Positions 7,918-16,118 of a stretch of DNA of 64,000 nucleotides are shown here, piece after piece. The stretch lies in NCBI GenBank assembly GCA_009777775.1, contig WRLE01000009.1, positions 1 to 64,000 of the forward strand, read 5' to 3'. Both the position numbers and the translations under genes were made by a program. This DNA comes from Oscillospiraceae bacterium. Lineage in GTDB: Bacteria; Bacillota; Clostridia; Oscillospirales; Oscillospiraceae. The notes under the pieces are model-generated. The model was not told the DNA's origin. It did no database searches and saw only the letters and a program-made list of their open reading frames with translations. The stretch's first letter is position 1; each line of letters opens with the position of its first letter.

Positions 7918-8934
7918 CTAACTCCTCATTCCCAATGCTCCAACACTTGTCTTGTACTTGTGCCAGTCGTTGTATTTTTCTGTATGTTCTTTAATGATTT
8001 CATCGATTAGCTCTTGGCTTTCTTTTGGGAGTTCGCGGCTTTTGCTGGCTATGTTGTCTACTGTTAGCACTTTTGTTTCATCAAGATTATCTATGCTTGG
8101 CTCAATATCTCTTGGAACAGCTATGTCTATGAATATGGTTGGTAGCCTGTCGAGTTTGTCCAGTTCTTCTCGATAGATTGTGTAATGGGGACTAGAGGTT
8201 GCGCTGACTACGATGTCAGCCTTTTCGATTATTGGATACCGCTCGCTGTATAGGACAGTATCTGCTCCATCTGGTACTACTATTTCACCTTTTTTATACT
8301 GGCGTAAAGTCATAGTTACACTGGCTCCTTGAGCAACGAGTAGCTGTGCAACAAGCCTTCCCATTTGCCCATTACCAATCACTAAAGCTTTTTTACCTAG
8401 CAATGGCATCATAGATAATAGTGTATCCACAGCAGCAGCCGGCACCGAATCAACCCCAAGAGTCCTCAATATGACCTTTGTCTTAATGGCTTTTGCCGCT
8501 GCAATCGCTTGGTTGAACATTTTTTCAACATAACTGTCTGTACAGCCCAGTTCTCTGGACAGCTCGATGGCTTCCCTTGCTTGTGTTATTATTTGATCAT
8601 CACCGATAATTTGTGAATCTAACCCCGATGCAACTCGACACAAATGCTCCAGTGCCTGGTCTTCTGATTTATCCATGAAATATCCTTCATATTCGGAATA
8701 ATTTCGCTCTAGAGCTTCACACAAAATACGTGATAGAATTGGTTCGCTCTCCAAAGGTACAGAGGCATAAAGCTCTGTTCTGTTACATGTGGATATAATC
8801 ACGCTAGCCGAAACAATTCCGCTATCCACAATAGTTTGAACTGTCTCCAATGTTTTTTCTTTGGAAACAGCAAAACGCTCTCGAATACTCAAATCAGCTC
8901 TTGTATGATCTAGTCCTGTCATCATAAGTTTCAA
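7918..8934 (-). CDS. hemA: glutamyl-tRNA reductase, C-terminally shortened
   Basis: A 338-aa NADPH-dependent enzyme that reduces glutamyl-tRNA to glutamate-1-semialdehyde, the first step of C5 heme and corrin synthesis. The catalytic cysteine is in [21 protein letters not shown] is conserved, and [12 protein letters not shown] is the dinucleotide site. The TTG start at 8934 overlaps the cbiG stop (TTGA) and has GGAGG eight bases before it; the in-frame ATG at 8949 precedes that motif. Family members are usually above 400 residues. This one stops at about the junction with the helical dimerisation domain, ending GMRS in a heptamer repeat. The catalytic and NADPH domains look intact, so reduced dimer stability is an inference. 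Confidence 0.93.
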   Translation of the reverse strand: MKLMMTGLDHTRADLSIRERFAVSKEKTLETVQTIVDSGIVSASVIISTCNRTELYASVPLESEPILSRILCEALERNYSEYEGYFMDKSEDQALEHLCRVASGLDSQIIGDDQIITQAREAIELSRELGCTDSYVEKMFNQAIAAAKAIKTKVILRTLGVDSVPAAAVDTLLSMMPLLGKKALVIGNGQMGRLVAQLLVAQGASVTMTLRQYKKGEIVVPDGADTVLYSERYPIIEKADIVVSATSSPHYTIYREELDKLDRLPTIFIDIAVPRDIEPSIDNLDETKVLTVDNIASKSRELPKESQELIDEIIKEHTEKYNDWHKYKTSVGALGMRS

Positions 8935-9947
8935 AAAGCTACCCTCCATGTTTCCCGCGCTATGGAAAGCGTCGCTCCGTTGCTGGCAGTTTTAGGTATG
9001 AGTATTTCACCTTTTTTCGATGAAATATACGCAGCAGCTTCACTGACATTTCCAGTTCCTGTTGTCCTTTTCACAAATTCCGATTGCTCAACTTTATCAT
9101 CCACTTCATTTAGCTCATCGGCACTAAATGTGTTATATGGAATATGATATTTTTTCCCAATTGAGGTAATTGCCTTTTCCTCTTTTTTTATGTCAATTGA
9201 TGATATTGTAGCCACCGCTTTCACTGGTATGGACAAACTCTCCAGGCTGCTTAAAAAGAACTCTTCCAATTGTTCCGCATCAGCATCTTTTCTTGAGCCC
9301 AAACCCACATGAATGCATTTCGGTACAAGATTCAATGTTTTTTCAAAGGGAGCTTGCATGGCATCCATGCTAATACTTATGCCCAGTTTGAATTCGGAAT
9401 CATCACCCACTAATACCAATCCTTTTGGAAGTTCTCCATCTATTTCATATTCCGAGTACAAGCCCACATCCTTGCCTTCGAGCATGGCGGATGCTATGAG
9501 TTTAATCATTTCGGGATTTGTGATTGCATAACCTTTTTCAAAGGCGAAAGCATCAATAGAGAATACATCGTTTACATCAGTCGCGGTTGTCAATACCAGT
9601 GTTGCATCAATTAATTTGGAAACAATCTTTCCATAATAATTCGCTCCCCCCAGATGCCCTGAGAGTATAGGTATTACAAACTGCGCTGCTTCATCGATGA
9701 CGATGACTGCTGGGTCTGTGGTTTTACTTTCCAAAAGAGGTGCAATAGCTCGAACAGCAATTCCTGCTGCGCCAACGAATACTAAAAGGTTTCCTGTTTG
9801 AAACACAGCTGCCATGGTTTCACTGAGCTTTGATACTCTAATCGATCTTGTGCTTCTAGTACTATCCCAGGTCAAAAGCTCGCTTGCTATCCTATCTGCC
9901 AGCTCTTTTCCTTTATTTGTAAATGATAAAATAATAGTTTCATCCAT
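8931..9947 (-). CDS. cbiG: cobalt-precorrin-5A hydrolase
   Basis: A 338-aa CbiG protein that opens the lactone of cobalt-precorrin-5A and releases acetaldehyde, a step specific to the anaerobic pathway. The [15 protein letters not shown] region, then [21 protein letters not shown], are diagnostic of the N-terminal domain. The C-terminal domain has [11 protein letters not shown] and [15 protein letters not shown] at 9947 follows AAGGA with about nine bases of spacing; the frame is open 14 codons further upstream without support. The stop overlaps the hemA start by two bases. Confidence 0.94.
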   Translation of the reverse strand: MDETIILSFTNKGKELADRIASELLTWDSTRSTRSIRVSKLSETMAAVFQTGNLLVFVGAAGIAVRAIAPLLESKTTDPAVIVIDEAAQFVIPILSGHLGGANYYGKIVSKLIDATLVLTTATDVNDVFSIDAFAFEKGYAITNPEMIKLIASAMLEGKDVGLYSEYEIDGELPKGLVLVGDDSEFKLGISISMDAMQAPFEKTLNLVPKCIHVGLGSRKDADAEQLEEFFLSSLESLSIPVKAVATISSIDIKKEEKAITSIGKKYHIPYNTFSADELNEVDDKVEQSEFVKRTTGTGNVSEAAAYISSKKGEILIPKTASNGATLSIARETWRVAF

Positions 9948-10002
9948 CGCACACGCTTCCTTAAGCTCATGGTTCTTTTTGCTTCGCAACTATTTTCTCT
10001 GG

Positions 10003-10773
10003 TTAATCATTTCCACCTGCGCTGTTACCCTGTCTGTAGCCATGGGTAAACTCGGGATGATATAACATTGACCGCTCATATTCTCCCCCGAGGAAATTAC
10101 CCACTAAGATGAGCGCAGTCCTGCTGATGTCGCTTTGTTCTCCTGCTTCAGGTAACTCTTCAACTGTGGTAATTACAATTTTTTCATCTGGCCAAGTGGC
10201 TTTATACACGATTGCAGCAGGTGTTTCCTTTGGATAACCGCCTTCTATGAGCTGCTTTGACAACTCTGGTAGCATCCCGCTGGATAGAAAAATCGCCATG
10301 GATGCTTGGATTTTTGCAAGCTCTGTCATTTTTTCCTTTTCCGGCACAGGGGTTCTTCCCTCTAATCTGGTTAGAATCACAGTTTGACTCACACCAGGCA
10401 GAGTGTACTCTACTCCCATCGCCGCAGCCGCTCCCGAAAAGGAGCTAACCCCTGGAATAACTTTAAATTCGATTCCCTTTTCTTCTACTATATCGATTTG
10501 CTCTTTAATGGCACCATATATGGCTGGGTCACCTGTGTGCAACCTCGCCGTCATATGTCCATTTTTCTCATTTTCCACTATTATTTCAATGACTTCTTCC
10601 AATGTCATGCTTGCGCTGTCTTTGAGTATGCAGTCTGCTTTGGCGTATTCCAACAATTCTGGATTAACCAGAGAACCTGCATATATGATGCAGTCTGCTT
10701 CAGCAAGGATTTTTTGCCCTTTTATGGTGATTAACTCCTTGTCTCCTGGTCCCGCTCCCACAAAATAAACCAT
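10003..10773 (-). CDS. cbiF: precorrin-4 / cobalt-precorrin-4 C11-methyltransferase
   Basis: A 256-aa SAM-dependent tetrapyrrole methylase that methylates C11. Diagnostic parts are the VGAGPGDKELITIKG start, IYAGSLVNPELLEYAK, RLHTGDPAIYGAIKEQ and GVSQTVILTRLEGRTPVP. Length is normal for CobM/CbiF. The ATG directly follows the cbiL stop (TAAATG), and GGAGAAAGA lies in the end of cbiL, so expression is coupled. Confidence 0.95.
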   Translation of the reverse strand: MVYFVGAGPGDKELITIKGQKILAEADCIIYAGSLVNPELLEYAKADCILKDSASMTLEEVIEIIVENEKNGHMTARLHTGDPAIYGAIKEQIDIVEEKGIEFKVIPGVSSFSGAAAAMGVEYTLPGVSQTVILTRLEGRTPVPEKEKMTELAKIQASMAIFLSSGMLPELSKQLIEGGYPKETPAAIVYKATWPDEKIVITTVEELPEAGEQSDISRTALILVGNFLGGEYERSMLYHPEFTHGYRQGNSAGGND

Positions 10774-11472
10774 TTAGTCTTTCTCCTTTACAATAACTAA
10801 GGTAAAATATCCACCCTCAGGTGCTTTTTCATATTCATCAATGCTCATATAAAGCTGTTGATTTTCCATGGAGACTTCGCAAGCGACCTTTGTTTTATCT
10901 CCATAACCAAGTTCCTTTAGTTTCTCTAGCACTCCTGCCAAGTCTCTGCCCGATTTCATGATTACCTTGTTGCCAGGCTGTCTCAGCAGCTCCTCTATTC
11001 TTTCATTTTGGCTAGCGGGAATTATCATCAGAGTTTCATCCCCCTCGCAAAGTGATATCCCCAAGGCAGCAGCTGATGCGGCAAAGGATGTAATACCAGG
11101 TACAATTTCTGCTTCATATCCCTGTGAGACGACTATCTCATGCATATACATATATGTTGAATATGTAGTAGGGTCGCCCAATGTGACAAAAGCAACATCC
11201 TTCCCATCGTCAAGATGCTTTACTAAACCCTCCGCAGCTAGTAACCTTGCTTTTTTCCGCTCTTCCAAATCCCGAACCATTGGAAAATGGCATTCATGCA
11301 ATTGTTTTCCTATGACATATTTTTCAACAATTGAATAAGCGACTCGTTCACCATCTCCCGATGATTTCGGTACAGCGATAACGCTGCATCTTTCTATGGT
11401 ATTTATGGCTTTTAGCGTTAAAAGCTCAGGGTCACCAGGACCAGTGCCAATGCCATATAGTTTACCCTTCAT
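10774..11472 (-). CDS. cbiL: precorrin-2 / cobalt-factor II C20-methyltransferase
   Basis: A 232-aa SAM-dependent methylase that adds the C20 methyl group, the first methylation after sirohydrochlorin. Evidence is the YGIGTGPGDPELLTLKA start, the VTLGDPTTYSTYMYMHE segment and EIVPGITSFAASAAALG. Its ATG overlaps the cbiD stop by four bases (ATGA), which indicates translational coupling. Confidence 0.95.
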   Translation of the reverse strand: MKGKLYGIGTGPGDPELLTLKAINTIERCSVIAVPKSSGDGERVAYSIVEKYVIGKQLHECHFPMVRDLEERKKARLLAAEGLVKHLDDGKDVAFVTLGDPTTYSTYMYMHEIVVSQGYEAEIVPGITSFAASAAALGISLCEGDETLMIIPASQNERIEELLRQPGNKVIMKSGRDLAGVLEKLKELGYGDKTKVACEVSMENQQLYMSIDEYEKAPEGGYFTLVIVKEKD

Positions 11473-12554
11473 TGTGTTTCACCCCTTATGAGTATTCCGT
11501 TTTCCTGTGTGAAAACTATGTATTCTATTATGTAACTTCCTTTTATTCGCTCCCTAAGGTAAAAGCCAATCTTTTCTCCCATGGTTTTCCAAACTGCTTC
11601 ACCAATCCCCAATTCTTCGATTATTTCGATTGCACCTTGAGTGGAAACACAATCCATGATACGAGAAATAGTATCAGCATTGGCACCAGCTAGTGCGCTA
11701 TGGCTTGCCAATATCTCCATACGGCAATCAGCTATCGCAGAATGGGTGTTCATTATTCCACCTGCAAGTTTTACAAGCTTTCCTGCATGACCAATGAACA
11801 TTATTCTATCCACTGACTTAGTGGCTAAATAATCCAAGGTTTCACCCACATAGTTGGAACATTTCACAGCTTCTTCAATATCAAGCCCCAGTTCATTTTG
11901 GGCGAAATCCCGCCCATAATTTCCTGGGGTTACAATCAATTTTTCCACTCCAGATGCCAAATTGACATCAATATCCGCTTTAATTGTGTCGATTAGAGCC
12001 TTTTCGCTCATGGGTTCGACAATACCCGATGTACCCAATATGGACAAACCTCCGATAATTCCCAATCTTGCATTCATGGTTTTTTTCGCTATTTCTTCTC
12101 CTCCTGGGATGGAAATAACAGCTTTTATACCACCTTCGTATGAATACAGAGAGCAAACTTCTGAAATTGCTGTTTTTATCATTTCCATGGGCACTGGGTT
12201 AATCGCCGCATAACCCACCTGTACTTTTAAGCCAGGCTTCGTCACGCGACCAATACCCTCTCCACCATCTACTTCAATGCTTTTTTCATCAGTTTTCCAT
12301 ACTGTTGCAAAGACTTTTACACCATTTGTGACATCGGGGTCATCTCCTGCGTCTTTTATGACTGCACAAATCGATTCATTTTCTTTTTGTATGCTATCAA
12401 TGACTTCCAACTTGATGCTTTCACCATTTTTCACAACAATTTCCACTATTTCTGGAAATTTCAACGATAAAAGCGCAACCGTTGCTGCTTTCGCAGCAGC
12501 AGCAGCACAGGTTCCTGTTGTCACGCCAGTTCTCAATGTAGCCATATCTTTCAC
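11469..12554 (-). CDS. cbiD: cobalt-precorrin-5B C1-methyltransferase
   Basis: A 361-aa CbiD protein, the C1 methyltransferase specific to the anaerobic pathway. The TLRTGVTTGTCAAAAAKAA N terminus is the family signature; VNPVPMEMI-like and GTSGIVEPMSEKAL regions follow. GTG at 12554 or ATG at 12545 could be the start; neither has a strong SD. It is the first gene after the riboswitch terminator and so the first to respond to cobalamin. Confidence 0.95.
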   Translation of the reverse strand: MKDMATLRTGVTTGTCAAAAAKAATVALLSLKFPEIVEIVVKNGESIKLEVIDSIQKENESICAVIKDAGDDPDVTNGVKVFATVWKTDEKSIEVDGGEGIGRVTKPGLKVQVGYAAINPVPMEMIKTAISEVCSLYSYEGGIKAVISIPGGEEIAKKTMNARLGIIGGLSILGTSGIVEPMSEKALIDTIKADIDVNLASGVEKLIVTPGNYGRDFAQNELGLDIEEAVKCSNYVGETLDYLATKSVDRIMFIGHAGKLVKLAGGIMNTHSAIADCRMEILASHSALAGANADTISRIMDCVSTQGAIEIIEELGIGEAVWKTMGEKIGFYLRERIKGSYIIEYIVFTQENGILIRGETQ

Positions 12555-12573
12555 CAGTTTTCTCGTTTTTCGA

Positions 12574-12612
12574 TTTAAAAAAGGCTTTGATTACAGGAAT
12601 CAAAGCCTTGAA
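12574..12612 (-). terminator. intrinsic terminator of the cobalamin riboswitch
   Basis: On the minus strand a 12-bp perfect stem (AAGGCTTTGATT with its complement, 12598-12609 and 12581-12592) encloses a five-base loop and is followed by a run of U. It lies between the riboswitch aptamer and cbiD, so it is the likely expression platform: cobalamin binding would favour termination. Confidence 0.9.
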
Positions 12613-12689
12613 ACACAATAACGCATATGGGAAAAGATAGGGATGCCAAAGCGCTACCACATTACAAAGTCCCCAATTTCCTGTGAGGC

Positions 12690-12900
12690 TTTGTGCTAGA
12701 GCGAACCATAAAGACTCGCTTCGCTGGCAGGTCTTTCGACTTAGACATCAACGCTTTTTCCATACCTTCCCAGTTTATATAAAACCAGTGGTTGCTATTC
12801 GCATTTGGAAAAGCTCCGTCATCACGGCAGCAGGACTGTTCAGGATTCACACCTGATTCCCTATTAACCCAGACAACAACAAAGCATTGCCTGTGACCAG
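12690..12900 (-). promoter_or_regulatory. cobalamin (AdoCbl) riboswitch
   Basis: Read on the minus strand, the element contains the conserved core segments in order: GGGAATCAGGTGTGAATCC, then AACAGTCCTGCTGCCGTGA, a variable arm with GGGAAGGT, and the B12-box equivalent AAGTCGAAAGACCTGCC near 12724-12741. It lies downstream of a good promoter and upstream of a terminator and cbiD, as expected for cis control of cobalamin synthesis. Boundaries are approximate. Confidence 0.93.
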
Positions 12901-12915
12901 CTAATTGTATTTCAC

Positions 12916-12943
12916 ATTATACATAACATAATGAATATGTCAA
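12916..12943 (-). promoter_or_regulatory. sigma-A type promoter of the cob/hem cluster
   Basis: On the minus strand TTGACA (12938-12943) and TATAAT (12916-12921) are both perfect consensus hexamers, separated by 16 bases. The predicted start near 12909 is just before the riboswitch. From here to 13123 no gene is seen; the DNA is AT-rich intergenic sequence after the LuxR gene. Confidence 0.85.
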
Positions 12944-13123
12944 ACTATTTTTAATGAAAATGGTATCTTTTCGATGTTTTATCTTTATTAAACATATATT
13001 TTTTAATTAGTTTCACGACAATCATAATGTTAGCAAAATAGATGAATACATAAAAAATAATCTTAGCGATAAACAATACAAAAAATACGACACCCATTGA
13101 TGAACAACCTCATGAACGGGCAA

Positions 13124-15679
13124 TTATAACAATTTTTGCTCCGCTGCTATGCGGTAGATGTCCGCTCTGTTGCGAGCATTTAACTTCTCGTAGATGCTGC
13201 TAATATGCGCCTTAACTGTATTCACCGAAAGCCCATATTTATCAGCAATTTCCACCCTGGAAAGCCTATTGTACAAATCGCGCAAAACCTCAGTTTCCCT
13301 AGGAGTCAGTACGATTTTCGCATCAATCTCGTTTTGCATTTTATACTCATACATTATCTGCGCTTGCCTACGGGAGTATGCATTTATTTTTTGCTTCATA
13401 CTGTTTAGCCACCCATGGGGAATTTCACATTTTTCATCAGTTCCAGCAAAGACAAGAAGCTTTCGCATATCCTTACCAAACTCAATGAAAGGCATGGTAA
13501 TATCATTTGGTAAAGCAAGATTATATACCTCATTTAAAACAGTCACTGCAGCAGCCATATCATTTATTTTTTGGCGCGCACACGCTTCCATGACCAAAAG
13601 CTCGATTCTTTCCAAAAGAACAAGATCCGGCCTTTGCTTTTTATTTTCGATATACGCTATAAGATCATCTATATCATTTGTTAAATAGCGGTATTTTGCC
13701 TTAAGGTGGTTACCATAGTTTTCCAAAGTGTTGGAATAAAATACATTGAACGTAAAACGGTCTTTTAGCCAAATGGGGATACGTTCCAACTGACCAAGGG
13801 CATGATAATACCAACCAAGAATAAGCTCATAAATCAAATATCGAATTGGAGTATTATCAATTTCCAAATAGCGTTCCATATCGGAGAGGGTTTGGTTAAT
13901 TTTCACCGGCTCACCCTTTGAAACACTAATCCTGAGCTGATAAAACATCGCACGCCATACTATTTCAAACTGAGCATGTTTTAGAGCAGTTTCTGCAGCG
14001 CTTTTAATGAGGGGTTCAGCTTCCTTAATATTATTTTGGTAGAAAAGCAGCTCACCTCTACATAAATCCTCGATACCATTACATTGGAAATCCGGAAGCA
14101 TTTCCAAGCTCTCCATGGAGCTCGATAAGGTATTTAGAAACGCCTGTAAGGCTCCTTCTCTGCTATGTCCCGCCAAATTCGTCCACATCCCAGGAGGATG
14201 CTGATACCAATTTCCACTATTGATTACTGGGAGGTCTGTCAAGTACTCGGCAACTTTTTTTGTATATTTATCGAAATCATAATTATCATCAATTGTACAT
14301 AAAAGCATCCGATATATCGCCCATTGATAATAAATATTTCCCAGCATCCTGTTTCTAAAAGAATTATTTTCAGGTAATGCCAAATATTTTTCCTCATATT
14401 GACGCAAAAGCGTAGTTGCCGCTATCAAGTCGCCAGTATTCATAACAAGCTGTACATGGACAGCAGCTGACACTTCAATGGTATCATACACCCACTGGGG
14501 AATACGGTTGAATATTGCCAATAAATCCTGAACATTCTCCATTAAAAATCGTGTTGATGAAGCATGTAATATTTTAACAATCGATTCATAATCTTCGATT
14601 TTTTCATAATTAAGCAATGCGTCAACTATGAAATCGTTGTTTAGACACCAACTGGCAATAATACTATATGTATCTTCCACATCTATTTGTCCATAATCCT
14701 TGCGCTTTGTTTCCAAAAAGTCTAAAAACAGACTGTGAACATAATAGTAATCTATATATTTGTCAAAGCGAACGAAAGCGTTTTGCTCTTTGAGTTCGCC
14801 TATTAACTCCATATCGTCACCGGCAATCATACCCACCAATTCAGCTGAACGATGGTCGGTCAAAGACAAACGTAGAAAAAGCTCCTTTAGCCCTGCAGAT
14901 ATGTTGCTCCATATTTCCGTTTCGATTAATTGAAATATATCTTGTTTAATTGCGCTCTGGACATAGCCCGCATAACCTGGCCTTTTTTCAAGCATCCGAG
15001 ATACGAAATCTATGATGAAAGCCCAACCTTTTGTATCGCCATATATACGCTCTAAACTGTTGGTTTCTGCTCCCAAGCCCTTTTCCAATAAAAAGCGGTA
15101 CAGTTCATTTTCTGTGAAATTCAGCTCATCCTCATTGATGATGGAAACATTATCTCTCACCATTTGGCTGGAAATGTTGATATTGGGAAACTCACGAGAA
15201 ATTAGTACAATGGAACGGTTATCTGGAACATTGTTTACAGATCTCTCGAAAAATTCAAGCATAGTTTCGTTTTTTATATGGTGAAAATCATCAAAGACGA
15301 GAAGGTATTTTTTATCTGTTGGCACTAGCTGCCTCATGCTAAGAAACCTTAAAAACTTATCCTCTGTTCCTGGAAAACCCAGTTTACGGTATTCCTCTGC
15401 AAGTTTCTCGTCTGTCTTTGATATGGACTGGATTGAGTTTTCCCAATAATGGAAGCTAATGTTATCCGATTCGGACAACTGTACCCAAATTACCGGCATA
15501 CCGCAGCTTTGGGAAAAATCATATACCGCCCTCGTCTTACCGCATCCCATAGCGGCGCAGACTATGGTTAGAGGTTTTTTTACTGCCTGTGCTAGAACTG
15601 CATTAAGTCGTGGTCTGACAAAACGGCTATCATCAGTAACTTGCTGTGTTCTGTTTTTTTCACTATCGTAATTATCCAT
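13124..15679 (-). CDS. MalT-like LuxR-family regulator with N-terminal NTPase
   Basis: An 851-aa cytoplasmic transcription factor. The N terminus carries a P-loop (AAMGCGKTRAVYDF, lysine near residue 48) and a Walker B-like LLVFDDFH near 125, as in STAND-type NTPases. The middle is helical and repeat-like, as in the TPR-like region of MalT. The last ~65 residues form a LuxR/GerE HTH (LTPRETEVLRDL, then VNTVKAHISSIYEKL). It is a paralogue of the divergent gene at 16119-18668, with the same layout and aligned motifs. The inducer is unknown. It sits between the cobalamin cluster and cell-envelope genes, but no target can be inferred from sequence alone. Confidence 0.88.
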   Translation of the reverse strand: MDNYDSEKNRTQQVTDDSRFVRPRLNAVLAQAVKKPLTIVCAAMGCGKTRAVYDFSQSCGMPVIWVQLSESDNISFHYWENSIQSISKTDEKLAEEYRKLGFPGTEDKFLRFLSMRQLVPTDKKYLLVFDDFHHIKNETMLEFFERSVNNVPDNRSIVLISREFPNINISSQMVRDNVSIINEDELNFTENELYRFLLEKGLGAETNSLERIYGDTKGWAFIIDFVSRMLEKRPGYAGYVQSAIKQDIFQLIETEIWSNISAGLKELFLRLSLTDHRSAELVGMIAGDDMELIGELKEQNAFVRFDKYIDYYYVHSLFLDFLETKRKDYGQIDVEDTYSIIASWCLNNDFIVDALLNYEKIEDYESIVKILHASSTRFLMENVQDLLAIFNRIPQWVYDTIEVSAAVHVQLVMNTGDLIAATTLLRQYEEKYLALPENNSFRNRMLGNIYYQWAIYRMLLCTIDDNYDFDKYTKKVAEYLTDLPVINSGNWYQHPPGMWTNLAGHSREGALQAFLNTLSSSMESLEMLPDFQCNGIEDLCRGELLFYQNNIKEAEPLIKSAAETALKHAQFEIVWRAMFYQLRISVSKGEPVKINQTLSDMERYLEIDNTPIRYLIYELILGWYYHALGQLERIPIWLKDRFTFNVFYSNTLENYGNHLKAKYRYLTNDIDDLIAYIENKKQRPDLVLLERIELLVMEACARQKINDMAAAVTVLNEVYNLALPNDITMPFIEFGKDMRKLLVFAGTDEKCEIPHGWLNSMKQKINAYSRRQAQIMYEYKMQNEIDAKIVLTPRETEVLRDLYNRLSRVEIADKYGLSVNTVKAHISSIYEKLNARNRADIYRIAAEQKLL

Positions 15680-16118
15680 GTTTCACCCGCATCATCTATA
15701 TAAGTACATCATATATGCTTTCCAAGCTAAAGCTTGGCTTATAATCTGTCGATTCATTATATATGTCTATTTTTGCATTAACATATTTTATATGCTCTTT
15801 TAGCAAAATTTGATGATTTTTATGTGTATTGTACCTATTCTATCATCAATATTACCACAAATGCAAGTATTTTCTCTAACAAACGTGCGTTAGGTAGAAA
15901 ACCAACCATATTCATAGGGTAAAAGCCTAACCCTCTAACCCTTTACCGTAATATTTACTATACTTTTAGATGGAGACAATAATCCCTTTTTTGGCAAATA
16001 GTTTGAAACGGGTGTTGTCTCACATTATACTATTCACTTATAATAAATGTGTAAAATTATGTAGAGTTTTTCTATTTTGTGTGTGTTTTTTACCATTTAT
16101 TACGAAAGCGGGGTAATC
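15680..16118. promoter_or_regulatory. divergent promoter region between two LuxR-family genes
   Basis: This stretch has no gene. A rightward promoter is visible: TTGAAA (16003-16008), 17 bases, TATACT (16026-16031), giving a leader of about 80 bases before the right-hand regulator. No equally clear leftward promoter was found. The block at about 15885-15950 contains repeated TAACCCT and GGGTAAA motifs that could be operator half-sites. Confidence 0.6.

Noticed and set aside
12421-12850. Minus-strand frames across the terminator and the riboswitch
   Set aside because: They overlap strong RNA signals (terminator stem and cobalamin aptamer) and lack SD motifs.
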